Assembly: GCA_029287615.1 (NCBI GenBank)
Contig: JARFQV010000278.1
Coordinates: 1 to 33,441, forward strand
Length of the DNA stretch: 33,441 bases
DNA from: Pseudomonadota bacterium
GTDB taxonomy: Bacteria; Pseudomonadota; Gammaproteobacteria; UBA9214
Direction of reading: 5' to 3'
Both the position numbers and the translations under genes were made by a program. This document shows, one piece after another, positions 1-6,829 of the stretch; the stretch's first letter is position 1; each line of letters starts with the position of its first letter. Under the pieces are notes generated by a model. That model was given only the letters and a program-made list of their open reading frames with translations, did not search any database and was not told the DNA's origin.

Positions 1-1
1 C

Positions 2-199
2 ATCACAGGGAACGATGTAAAGGACCGCGAAATATCACCCTTTTTAACGGAAGGCAGTGGAGAGAATGCGCTCAAAATCCATTTCGAATCCGTGGAGAGT
101 CGGCAGGAATACCTGAGTACACCGCCGCGCACTCCGGAAGCCTGCTCCCTGAGGTTGTACAAGGGCTTCGAGGATGACGAAACCATCCTCTGGGATTAG
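2..199 (+). CDS. C-terminal end of an unidentified protein (partial, cut by window edge)
   Basis: An open frame runs from the window edge to the TAG at 197-199 and encodes the last 65 residues of a protein. The fragment is acidic and soluble-looking, with one cysteine in the segment CSLRLYKGF and an ending FEDDETILWD. There is no membrane segment and I recognise no family. Coding is judged likely because the frame is open throughout and its composition suits a protein. The stop codon lies in the first unit of a 12-bp direct repeat, TTAGTTGG plus four bases, which continues downstream and is interrupted by a MITE. Function cannot be assigned from this fragment. Confidence 0.55.
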   Translation: MTGNDVKDREISPFLTEGSGENALKIHFESVESRQEYLSTPPRTPEACSLRLYKGFEDDETILWD

Positions 200-365
200 T
201 TGGCAGTTTAGGGAATCTCTGATTATTTCGTCATTCCGGGCGCAGCGCAGCGGAGACCCGGAATCCAGTGCTTTACTTTCAACCTGTTACTGGATCCCGG
301 CCTGCGCCGGGATGACGGGAAAGTAATTAATCAGAGGTTCCTTAGTTGGTATTTTAGTTGGTATT
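196..365. repeat. Three 12-bp direct repeats, the middle one split by the MITE
   Basis: Unit 1 is TTAGTTGGCAGT (196-207). Unit 2 is TTAG (208-211) continued after the MITE by TTGGTATT (346-353). Unit 3 is TTAGTTGGTATT (354-365). Units 2 and 3 are identical once the insertion is removed, and unit 1 differs at two positions. Each unit places a TAG in the reading frame of the upstream gene, so the stop is triplicated. It is probably a local slippage duplication that served as the insertion target. Confidence 0.75.
208..345. mobile_element. IS5-like MITE, 130 bp, with 4-bp TTAG target duplication
   Basis: The element spans 212-341. Its ends are inverted repeats: the left end reads GGAATCTCTGATTATTT and the right end, reverse-complemented, GGAACCTCTGATTAATT, matching at 15 of 17 positions. 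It is flanked by TTAG at 208-211 and 342-345. The interior holds further inverted segments, CGTCATTCC (229-237) against GGGATGACG (309-317), and CCGGAATCCAGT against ACTGGATCCCGG. There is no coding capacity. TTAG fits the YTAR duplication typical of the IS5 group, and GGAA ends also occur there, so mobilisation by an IS5-family transposase in trans is inferred. Removing the element and one TTAG restores a regular 12-bp repeat, which independently supports the insertion boundaries. Confidence 0.8.
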
Positions 366-811
366 CCTGACTGTTCCGAGTAAAAAAACCAGGTTTCTGC
401 TTGAGTACCGCAGATAAAAGACGTGTACTCGATCGTATCGCCTGTATGGCGAGCGGAGATCGCTTGAAACGCACGTGGCCTGATCGATCATAACAGCCCT
501 TGGAACCGATATTCTGGCATCCAATACCGGATGCCTTCCCGCGCAATACGCAACGTTGACTGGCACGATAGCGATATCGGGCTGCAAGGCGGATATTCCG
601 CAGAATCTTTTCCAGGCTTTCCCGGTTGTGGTATCGGGTTGACATCAATGCCACCCTTCAGGATCGAGGTGCGGCAATGATGCCTCTCGTGCATTGAGTA
701 CTGATGGTTTCGGTCGGAAAGACGGAGTAGAATAACAGCTGGCGCAAGACCTGATACTGCGCTGACCGGCCACAACCATAACCGGTCCCCTCCCCCCACC
801 AGGAACCTGCA
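366..811. other. Region between MITE and deaD, no gene supported
   Basis: About 450 bases without a convincing gene. The overlapping minus-strand frames here have no ribosome binding site, no recognisable domain and an Arg/Ser/Cys-rich composition typical of chance translation. No tRNA or clear terminator is visible. The stretch immediately upstream of 812 must contain the deaD leader. Long leaders are known for cold-shock helicase genes such as E. coli csdA, but I see no recognisable cold-box sequence. Confidence 0.4.
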
Positions 812-2509
812 ATGTCCGATGTAAATTCCCCTGTCACGAGTTTTCGCGATCTAAAACTGCCCGCGCTGTTGTTGAGCGCACTAGACGAGGTTGGCTATGA
901 AACCCCCTCCCCGATCCAGGCCCAGGCCATTCCCCATCTGCTGAAAGGCCTGGACCTGCTGGGACACGCACCGACCGGCACCGGAAAGACCGCTGCTTTT
1001 GCCTTGCCCCTGCTGTCGCGTATCGTGATCGAGCGTCAGGAAATACAGCTGATGGTCCTCACTCCAACCCGTGAACTGGCGATACAGGTAGCCGAAGCCT
1101 TGCAGCGTTATGCCTCCCATATGGTGGATTTTCATGTCCTGCCAGTCTATGGTGGCCAGGATTATGCCAGACAGATACGGCAGCTGAAGCGAGGCGTGCA
1201 TGCTGTTGTCGGTACACCGGGACGGGTGATGGATCACATGCGCAAGGGTACGCTCAGGCTGGATACACTGCAGACGCTGGTGCTGGACGAGGCGGATGAG
1301 ATGCTGCGCATGGGGTTCATCGACGACGTCGAATGGATCCTGGAGAAAACGCCGAAACAGCGTCAGATGGCGCTTTTCTCAGCGACCATGCCGAAAGAGA
1401 TACAGCGCATTGCACGGCGTTATCTTCGTGACCCGCAGGAGATCGCCATCAAGACCCGCACCGCCACGGCGGAGACGATCCGGCAGCGTTATTGGCTGGT
1501 CAGTGGCCTGCACAAGCTGGATGCACTTACCCGGATCCTGGAGGTGGAACCGTTTGATGCCTTGCTGTTGTTTGTGCGTACCAGGACAGCCACTACGGAG
1601 TTGGCAGAACGGCTGGAGGCCCGGGGTTATGCTGCTGCAGCCTTGAATGGCGATATGGCGCAAAAATCCCGGGAGCAGATAGTCGATCGTCTGAAACAGG
1701 GCTCACTGGATATCCTGGTTGCTACCGATGTTGCCGCACGTGGCCTGGATGTGGAGCGGATCAGCCACGTCGTCAACTACGATATCCCCTATGACACCGA
1801 GGCCTATATTCACCGAATCGGCCGCACTGGCCGGGCAGGACGCCAGGGCGATGCAATCCTGTTTGTCGCTCCCCGGGAACGACGGATGCTTCATACCATC
1901 GAGAGGGCTACACGGCAGAAAATCGAGCCACTGGAGCTCCCCTCGACCGAAATGGTCAACAACAAGCGGATCGCCGATTTCAAACAGGGTATCAGCGATA
2001 CACTGGCCGCCGGTGAACTGGATTTCATGCAGGGCCTGCTCGAGCAATATCAGCAGGAGCACGATGTGCCGGCGCTGGAGATAGCAGCGGCGCTGGCAAA
2101 AATTTCCATCGGTGATCGGCAGTTGTTGCTGAAGCCGGAGAAGCGCAAACCCGCCCGATCCAAAACCGATCCCAAAAAGCGCAAGGAACGGGGTAAATCG
2201 CGTCAAGCCAAGCCACAGGCCAGCCCCGCCAGGGGAATGGAACGATATCGAATCGAAGTGGGATACCAGCACGACGTGAAGCCTGGAAATATCGTCGGCG
2301 CCATCGCCAATGAGGCAGGCCTGGATGCCCGGCATATAGGCCATATCGATATCCATACGGAATTCAGTCTGGTAGACCTGCCCACTGGTATGCCAAAAGA
2401 AGTGTTTCAGGGGTTACGGAAGGCCTGGGTATGCGGTCAACGCCTCAATATCTCGCGGCTGGAGAAAACCGGAAAAAAGAAAAAAGGCGGGCACAAGAAA
2501 AAAAAGTGA
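812..2509 (+). CDS. deaD: DEAD-box ATP-dependent RNA helicase, DeaD/CsdA type
   Basis: Encodes a 565-residue cytoplasmic RNA helicase. Proteins of this family unwind short RNA duplexes with ATP and assist ribosome assembly and mRNA decay, especially in the cold. Visible motifs are the Q-motif region (TPSPIQAQAIP, residues 31-41), Walker A APTGTGKT (53-60), PTRELA (85-90), DEAD (159-162), SAT (190-192) and HRIGRTGRAG (334-343). A linker rich in Lys and Arg (441-475) leads to a DbpA-like RNA-binding fold (about 477-550), and the protein ends in a lysine tail. Length and domain order match DeaD rather than RhlB, RhlE or SrmB. The ATG is preceded by AGGA at a suitable distance. The usual Gln of the AQTG motif I is Pro here, an acceptable variant. 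The gene stands alone on the plus strand and converges on the next gene. Confidence 0.93.
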   Translation: MSDVNSPVTSFRDLKLPALLLSALDEVGYETPSPIQAQAIPHLLKGLDLLGHAPTGTGKTAAFALPLLSRIVIERQEIQLMVLTPTRELAIQVAEALQRYASHMVDFHVLPVYGGQDYARQIRQLKRGVHAVVGTPGRVMDHMRKGTLRLDTLQTLVLDEADEMLRMGFIDDVEWILEKTPKQRQMALFSATMPKEIQRIARRYLRDPQEIAIKTRTATAETIRQRYWLVSGLHKLDALTRILEVEPFDALLLFVRTRTATTELAERLEARGYAAAALNGDMAQKSREQIVDRLKQGSLDILVATDVAARGLDVERISHVVNYDIPYDTEAYIHRIGRTGRAGRQGDAILFVAPRERRMLHTIERATRQKIEPLELPSTEMVNNKRIADFKQGISDTLAAGELDFMQGLLEQYQQEHDVPALEIAAALAKISIGDRQLLLKPEKRKPARSKTDPKKRKERGKSRQAKPQASPARGMERYRIEVGYQHDVKPGNIVGAIANEAGLDARHIGHIDIHTEFSLVDLPTGMPKEVFQGLRKAWVCGQRLNISRLEKTGKKKKGGHKKKK

Positions 2510-2545
2510 AATGCGGGCTAGCCAAGACGGTGGACAACATAGCCG

Positions 2546-3160
2546 TTACCGGAGTTCGCGCGATTGCTCTACCGGATCCACTACTTCCGGGCGGGCACGA
2601 ATCGAGGCATAAACCAGTAAACAGTAGCTCAGTGCAAACACGAGGAGTCCCAGCTTTCCGTGACCGACGGGTACTTCGTATTCGGTGTGCAGCAAATAGA
2701 GGAAATCGGCCAGATCCACGTTGGTCAATCCGGTCTGATTCCCGATATTCATACGCAGGCCCTGGGCGACCTGGAAAGGCAGATCGGACGCGAACACAAT
2801 CATTGCCGTTACCAGCAGGTATCCATACTGTTTTGCCCACTTGACTCGATGCCTGGCATGGAACAACAGCCACAACACGGATTGCGAAAACAGTAAACCA
2901 CCAATGACAACAACCAGATTTCCAATCGTCGAGAGTTTGGCCGTATCGTAGAAATTGCATCCGACACAGGTCTGATTCTCCCCAAGTGTCCGGTACAGGT
3001 AATAACCCGCGTCCTCATCTCCAAACAGGCGCGCGAAGATGGTGTGACCGATCTCATGCAGATTCAGCATCACCAAGAACACGATCGGAATCAGCACGAT
3101 GACAGCGAGAATCTTCCGGGCAAGGCATAACTTCATGGCATTGTTGTTCCGCAAGCCCAT
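2546..3160 (-). CDS. Membrane protein with HEXXH motif, putative M50-like metalloprotease
   Basis: A 204-residue integral membrane protein. A hydrophobic segment at about residues 17-33 runs straight into NLHEIGHTIFARLFGD, so the zinc-binding HEIGH motif (35-39) sits at the end of a transmembrane helix, as in site-2 protease-like (M50) enzymes. Further hydrophobic segments lie at about 78-100, 112-125 and 168-187. A CVGC pair (65-68) falls in the loop after helix 1 and could bind metal or form a disulfide. The classical second M50 motif NPDG is not visible, so protease activity is uncertain and the protein may be a divergent or inactive relative. An alternative start at Met9 (3136) is equally possible; neither ATG has a strong Shine-Dalgarno sequence. 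The gene converges with deaD. Confidence 0.7.
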   Translation of the reverse strand: MGLRNNNAMKLCLARKILAVIVLIPIVFLVMLNLHEIGHTIFARLFGDEDAGYYLYRTLGENQTCVGCNFYDTAKLSTIGNLVVVIGGLLFSQSVLWLLFHARHRVKWAKQYGYLLVTAMIVFASDLPFQVAQGLRMNIGNQTGLTNVDLADFLYLLHTEYEVPVGHGKLGLLVFALSYCLLVYASIRARPEVVDPVEQSRELR

Positions 3161-3376
3161 GCCAGTGGCAGAAGGCTTTGACTGTGAGACAAAACGAAGA
3201 TTCGCTTTCCCCCGGCTAGTGGAGTATTGAAACCAAATCCCTTTTCATCGTTCCAGGATGTGAGTCGTCCTTTTGTACGCATTTTGATCGCCTTTCTGGA
3301 TTATGCTGATGCCCCATGGCACTGTACGGTTTGTCGCGCCCTACTCCGCGATCAGCGAACCGGTCACAGTTGCAGG

Positions 3377-3802
3377 TCAGGTTGTTAATTTCTCGCTTAC
3401 CCTGTCGATAGCCGGCATATCCAGATTCGCATCGATTTCGGCTGCGTTTTTGGCAGATATGTCCAGCAATAGCTCATAAACCTTGTGTTTCTCTGCTGCA
3501 GTCAACAAGCCGATATTGTTTTCGAGGTGAAACAGGAACTGGTTCAGGTAGTACTCCCTTCCCTTTCCATATGCCAGTTCGCATAAACGGGGAAACAGAT
3601 ACCGGAATGCTTCCGGCTTGACAAAACAAATCGGATCCCAACCGGGATTGTTCAGTTGTTCCAGGGGAATCCCGTATCTATCGTATTTCCCCAGTGTTTC
3701 GTTGTGATCCGCACATTCTTCACAATGCATGTACTCTGTGAAGGTATCAGGCCTGGGCTCCTTCGCAAACATATTCATTATTTCGTCCAGCACGTCTTTC
3801 AT
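3377..3802 (-). CDS. Small cysteine-containing soluble protein of unknown function
   Basis: A 141-residue soluble protein. Near the N-terminus it has HCEECADH (residues 26-33), a CxxC with flanking histidines that could bind a metal. This is followed by an aromatic-rich stretch around NPGWDPICF and EAFRYLFPRL, and then by a helical C-terminal half. No membrane segment or signal peptide is present. The pattern resembles a conserved family of small uncharacterised bacterial proteins, but I cannot name it with confidence. It lies 75 bases downstream of the DUF2007-like gene on the same strand and may be co-transcribed with it. The ATG at 3802 has only a weak ribosome binding site. Confidence 0.7.
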   Translation of the reverse strand: MKDVLDEIMNMFAKEPRPDTFTEYMHCEECADHNETLGKYDRYGIPLEQLNNPGWDPICFVKPEAFRYLFPRLCELAYGKGREYYLNQFLFHLENNIGLLTAAEKHKVYELLLDISAKNAAEIDANLDMPAIDRVSEKLTT

Positions 3803-3877
3803 TGTCTTGTGGTTAATCTCGCGCAGGAGCGGTATGTTCCAGGGTGTCCGGTTCGGGAGACATGTCGGGAGAATGTG

Positions 3878-4249
3878 TCAATTCAGCATCCACTGCAGTA
3901 GCTTTATCAATACCAGCATGGCCAGGAGTATCAAACCCATCGTAAAGCCCAGATCGATTAGCGCTTTATTCAGATTTGCTGGCTTGTCGGTAATATTCCT
4001 GGCTACTTCATGAAACCTGTCCATATCGACTTTGTTTCTCACTTCGTAATCCGGATTTTCCACCAGTTTGAGGGCTTCATCAATTTGCTCATCAAGATAT
4101 ATCCACAAACTGGGCTCTGTCATGATAAAAGGTGTGATCACGCGCGCCGTGTTTTCTCCTTTTATGAAGGCGGGAATCCCGTTCGCCTCCAGGAGTTCCT
4201 TCAGGACATGTAGATAGCTGGAATCTGTGCTTTTTGTAACAAGTTTCAT
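3878..4249 (-). CDS. DUF2007-type putative signal-transducing protein with C-terminal membrane anchor
   Basis: A 123-residue protein. Residues 1-70 match the DUF2007 pattern: a beta strand (MKLVTKSTD), a helix ending in LLEANGIPAFIKGEN, and a second strand-helix unit with WIYLDEQIDEALKLV. That fold is PII/ferredoxin-like, and the family is annotated only as putative signal transduction, without a defined ligand. A hydrophobic segment at about residues 102-120 near the C-terminus should anchor it in the inner membrane with the domain facing the cytoplasm. The start at 4249 is the only suitable ATG before the conserved first strand. A near-perfect 23-bp palindrome lies about 40 bases upstream. 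Confidence 0.75.
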   Translation of the reverse strand: MKLVTKSTDSSYLHVLKELLEANGIPAFIKGENTARVITPFIMTEPSLWIYLDEQIDEALKLVENPDYEVRNKVDMDRFHEVARNITDKPANLNKALIDLGFTMGLILLAMLVLIKLLQWMLN

Positions 4250-4289
4250 TTACTGATTGTACAAAGACCGCACCAGGCGGAATGTCCGG

Positions 4290-4312
4290 TGACCTTACTC
4301 TGAGTGAGGTCA
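4290..4312. promoter_or_regulatory. 23-bp near-perfect palindrome upstream of the DUF2007 gene
   Basis: Left arm TGACCTTACTC (4290-4300) and right arm GAGTGAGGTCA (4302-4312) are complementary at 10 of 11 positions around one central base. On the minus strand a T-run precedes rather than follows the hairpin, so it does not look like an intrinsic terminator for pcm. A protein-binding operator or an RNA hairpin in the leader of the gene starting at 4249 is more likely. Confidence 0.4.
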
Positions 4313-4415
4313 AAAACTGTATTGCTGCCGGACATGTTTTTGTTGAATGGCCGGTAGTCCGCAGGTGTGTGACTATACCCTGTCATAACATGAAGCAACT
4401 CCTTGCGGAAGGCCC

Positions 4416-5072
4416 CTACTCCACCATCGGAACGAAGGCGACACCGATTATATCGCGGCTGTGAATCTCGCCCTGCGGATCCTTCTCGACCAGCATGAGT
4501 TCCTGGTGATGATAGGGCCGACCGACCGGAATGACCAGCCGTCCACCGGGTTTCAGCTGTTCGGTCAGGGCCGGGGGAATATAGGTGGCCGCGGCGGTAA
4601 CCATGATACCGTCATAAGGCGCGTGTTCCGGCCACCCCTCATACCCATTTGCGACGCGCAGCCTGATGTTGTCGTAGCCCAGCTTGTCGAACATTCGTTT
4701 CGCGGCATCACTCAACTCCGGTAATACCTCCACGGTATAAACCATTTCGCACAAACATGAGAGTATAGCGGTCTGGTAACCGGAACCGGTACCGATTTCA
4801 AGCACCCTGCAACCGGTATCCAGCTTCAGCAAGTCCGTCATCAGCGCCACGATGTAGGGCTGTGATATGGTCTGCCCGTGACCAATGGGCAAGGGTCCGT
4901 TTTCAAAGGCTGCATAGCGCAGTTCCGGTGGCACGAATTCCTCGCGTGGCACTTCACGCATGGCCTCCATTACCCCGGGATCGAGGTGATTACGGCCAAT
5001 CATATGGCGGGTGAATGCGACCTCGCTTTCGATGTCCTGGATCATGCGCTGCCGACTGCTGTACTTTCTCAT
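4416..5072 (-). CDS. pcm: Protein-L-isoaspartate O-methyltransferase
   Basis: Encodes a 218-residue cytoplasmic enzyme that methylates isoaspartyl residues in damaged proteins using S-adenosylmethionine, starting their repair. The family signature GHGQTISQPYIVALM (64-78) precedes motif I for SAM binding, VLEIGTGSGYQ (90-100), then YTVEVLPEL (112-120), PYDGIMVTAA (152-161) and LKPGGRLVIPVG (173-184). Length and motif order are those of the bacterial Pcm family. The start at 5072 is chosen because AAGGAGGG lies just upstream of that ATG; the frame is open for 21 more codons but without a comparable ribosome site. In many gammaproteobacteria pcm sits between surE and nlpD; here it is separate and stands divergent from rtcB. 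Confidence 0.93.
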   Translation of the reverse strand: MRKYSSRQRMIQDIESEVAFTRHMIGRNHLDPGVMEAMREVPREEFVPPELRYAAFENGPLPIGHGQTISQPYIVALMTDLLKLDTGCRVLEIGTGSGYQTAILSCLCEMVYTVEVLPELSDAAKRMFDKLGYDNIRLRVANGYEGWPEHAPYDGIMVTAAATYIPPALTEQLKPGGRLVIPVGRPYHHQELMLVEKDPQGEIHSRDIIGVAFVPMVE

Positions 5073-5394
5073 CTGCCCTCCTTCCGGATGAATGATCATC
5101 CTGCCGATCCAACGCCAGTGCAGGGTTGGGCACAATCGTGTTTGTGGCCTTCGTCCGGATTATAACCCTACTCCTGTATCAACTGCCCTGGAACAGCGCA
5201 ATGGAAACCGGGCTCAGCGGGGATTCGGGTCCTGAAGTTCCCACAGGTTCTGCTCCACCGCGCAATATCATAGTGTTTGGTATAGGTCGCGGATTCATCG
5301 TTACGGACATCATTAGCTTTGTGGACTTTTTCCCGTTTGTGACTGACACTGCAACTATGTCAGACACAAGGTAAACGGAACAGGAATTGCAGCA
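5073..5394. other. Divergent intergenic region between pcm and rtcB
   Basis: About 320 bases that must carry the promoters of both divergent genes. No strong sigma-70 pair is evident. The one structured site is an inverted repeat, CTGACA (5343-5348) and TGTCAG (5358-5363), separated by nine bases and lying about 30 bases before the rtcB start, where a repressor or activator could bind. No small gene is supported. Confidence 0.4.
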
Positions 5395-6825
5395 GTGGAT
5401 ATGAGCCGGCTGGAACAACTGGCCCGGGATACCTGGCGTATCGCACCTGCCGGCGCCATGCGCGTACCCGGTATCCTCTATGCAAATGCCGGGCTGGCGC
5501 GCGCGATGGACGCCAAGGTCTTTGAGCAGATCGTCAATGTGGCCTCCCTGCCTGGCATCGTCATGGCATCCTATGCGATGCCCGACGCTCACTGGGGATA
5601 CGGCTTCCCCATAGGCGGCGTTGCCGCATTTGATCCAGACCAGGGTGGAGTTATTTCCGCAGGCGGTGTCGGCTTCGATATCTCCTGCGGTGTGCGCACA
5701 CTGCTCACAGGCCTGACGCGCAGCGATATCGAGCCACATCGTGAACGCCTGGCCGATGCCCTGTTTGCGGCCATTCCCGCCGGCCTGGGCAGTACCGGCA
5801 GAATCCACCTGCGCGGCGGTGAAATGGACGACATGCTGAGTGGCGGTGCAAAGTGGGCCGTCCGCCAGGGCTATGGCCGAAAGGAAGACCTGTACTACAT
5901 CGAGGAAGGGGGGTGCATGGCGGGTGCCCTGCCCGGGGAGGTATCGGACCAGGCCAGGCGACGCCAGCGCGACGAAATGGGCACCCTGGGCTCGGGTAAC
6001 CACTACCTGGAAGTGCAGGAAGTAGAACGGATCCACGACGCCGCCGCTGCGCAGGCCTTCGGCCTGAGGGAAGGAGATATCGTGGTCAGCATCCATTGCG
6101 GTTCGCGCGGCCTTGGACACCAGATTGGCACCGAGTTTCTCCGTCGTATGGCCATGGCAGCTCACCAGTACGGGATTCATCTTCCGGACCGGGAACTGGC
6201 CTGCGCACCGATTCGTTCTCCGCTGGGTGAATCCTATCTGGGGGCCATGCGCGCCGGCATCAACTGCGCCCTGGCCAACCGGCAGATCCTTACCCATCTG
6301 GCACGCTTCGCCTTCGAAAGCGTATTACCGCAGGCGGACCTGCAGGTACTCTACGACGTCTCCCACAACACCTGTAAGGAGGAGGAACACCGGGTCGAGG
6401 GCAGATCCAGGCGACTGTTTGTGCATCGCAAGGGCGCCACACGGGCGTTGGGAGCGGGCCACCCGGAGCTACCTCCGGCTTACCGGGATACCGGGCAACC
6501 GGTGCTGATCGGTGGTTCCATGGGCACGGCCTCCTATATCCTAGCTGGTACGCCGGAAAGCGAGCAAAGCGCTTTTTCCTCTGCCTGCCACGGTGCCGGG
6601 CGCGCCATGAGCCGGCGCAAGGCGGCGAAACAGTGGAACGGACGCCAGGTAATCGACGAACTCACCGCACGCGGTATCCTGATCCGGAGCCAGTCCTTCC
6701 GCGGAGTCGCCGAGGAAGCGCCAGGCGCCTACAAGGACGTATCCGCCGTGGTCAATTCGGCGGAAAGTGCCGGTCTGGCGCGCAAGGTAGCCAAAGTGGT
6801 GCCGCTTGTCTGTGTGAAGGGCTGA
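5395..6825 (+). CDS. rtcB: RtcB-type RNA-splicing ligase
   Basis: Encodes a 476-residue RtcB ligase, which joins RNA 2',3'-cyclic phosphate or 3'-phosphate ends to 5'-OH ends using GTP and Mn2+. All active-site motifs are visible: PDAHWGYGFPIGG (63-75), GFDISCGVR (93-101, ligands Asp95 and Cys98), GSGNH (199-203), HCGSRGLGH (234-242), SHN (323-325), HRKGATRA (344-351), GSMGTASY (374-381) and SACHGAGR (396-403). The His399 of the last is expected to be the guanylylated residue. The length is that of the long RtcB form rather than the shorter E. coli enzyme. The GTG at 5395 has AGGA nine bases upstream; an ATG at 5401 is the alternative. polX follows after four bases, so the two form an operon. 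No rtcA, rtcR or archease gene is nearby. Confidence 0.95.
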   Translation: MDMSRLEQLARDTWRIAPAGAMRVPGILYANAGLARAMDAKVFEQIVNVASLPGIVMASYAMPDAHWGYGFPIGGVAAFDPDQGGVISAGGVGFDISCGVRTLLTGLTRSDIEPHRERLADALFAAIPAGLGSTGRIHLRGGEMDDMLSGGAKWAVRQGYGRKEDLYYIEEGGCMAGALPGEVSDQARRRQRDEMGTLGSGNHYLEVQEVERIHDAAAAQAFGLREGDIVVSIHCGSRGLGHQIGTEFLRRMAMAAHQYGIHLPDRELACAPIRSPLGESYLGAMRAGINCALANRQILTHLARFAFESVLPQADLQVLYDVSHNTCKEEEHRVEGRSRRLFVHRKGATRALGAGHPELPPAYRDTGQPVLIGGSMGTASYILAGTPESEQSAFSSACHGAGRAMSRRKAAKQWNGRQVIDELTARGILIRSQSFRGVAEEAPGAYKDVSAVVNSAESAGLARKVAKVVPLVCVKG

Positions 6826-6829
6826 GGTC

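Noticed and set aside
196-365. CRISPR-like short repeats
   Set aside because: Units are 12 bp and directly adjacent without spacers once the MITE is removed.
331-799. Overlapping minus-strand ORFs upstream of deaD
   Set aside because: No ribosome sites, no recognisable family, and one runs into the MITE end.
4290-4312. Terminator for pcm
   Set aside because: On the minus strand the T-run precedes the hairpin instead of following it.
5179-6297. Long minus-strand ORF of 372 codons antisense to rtcB
   Set aside because: It lies opposite the fully motif-supported RtcB and shows no domain or ribosome site; long antisense frames are expected in GC-rich genes.
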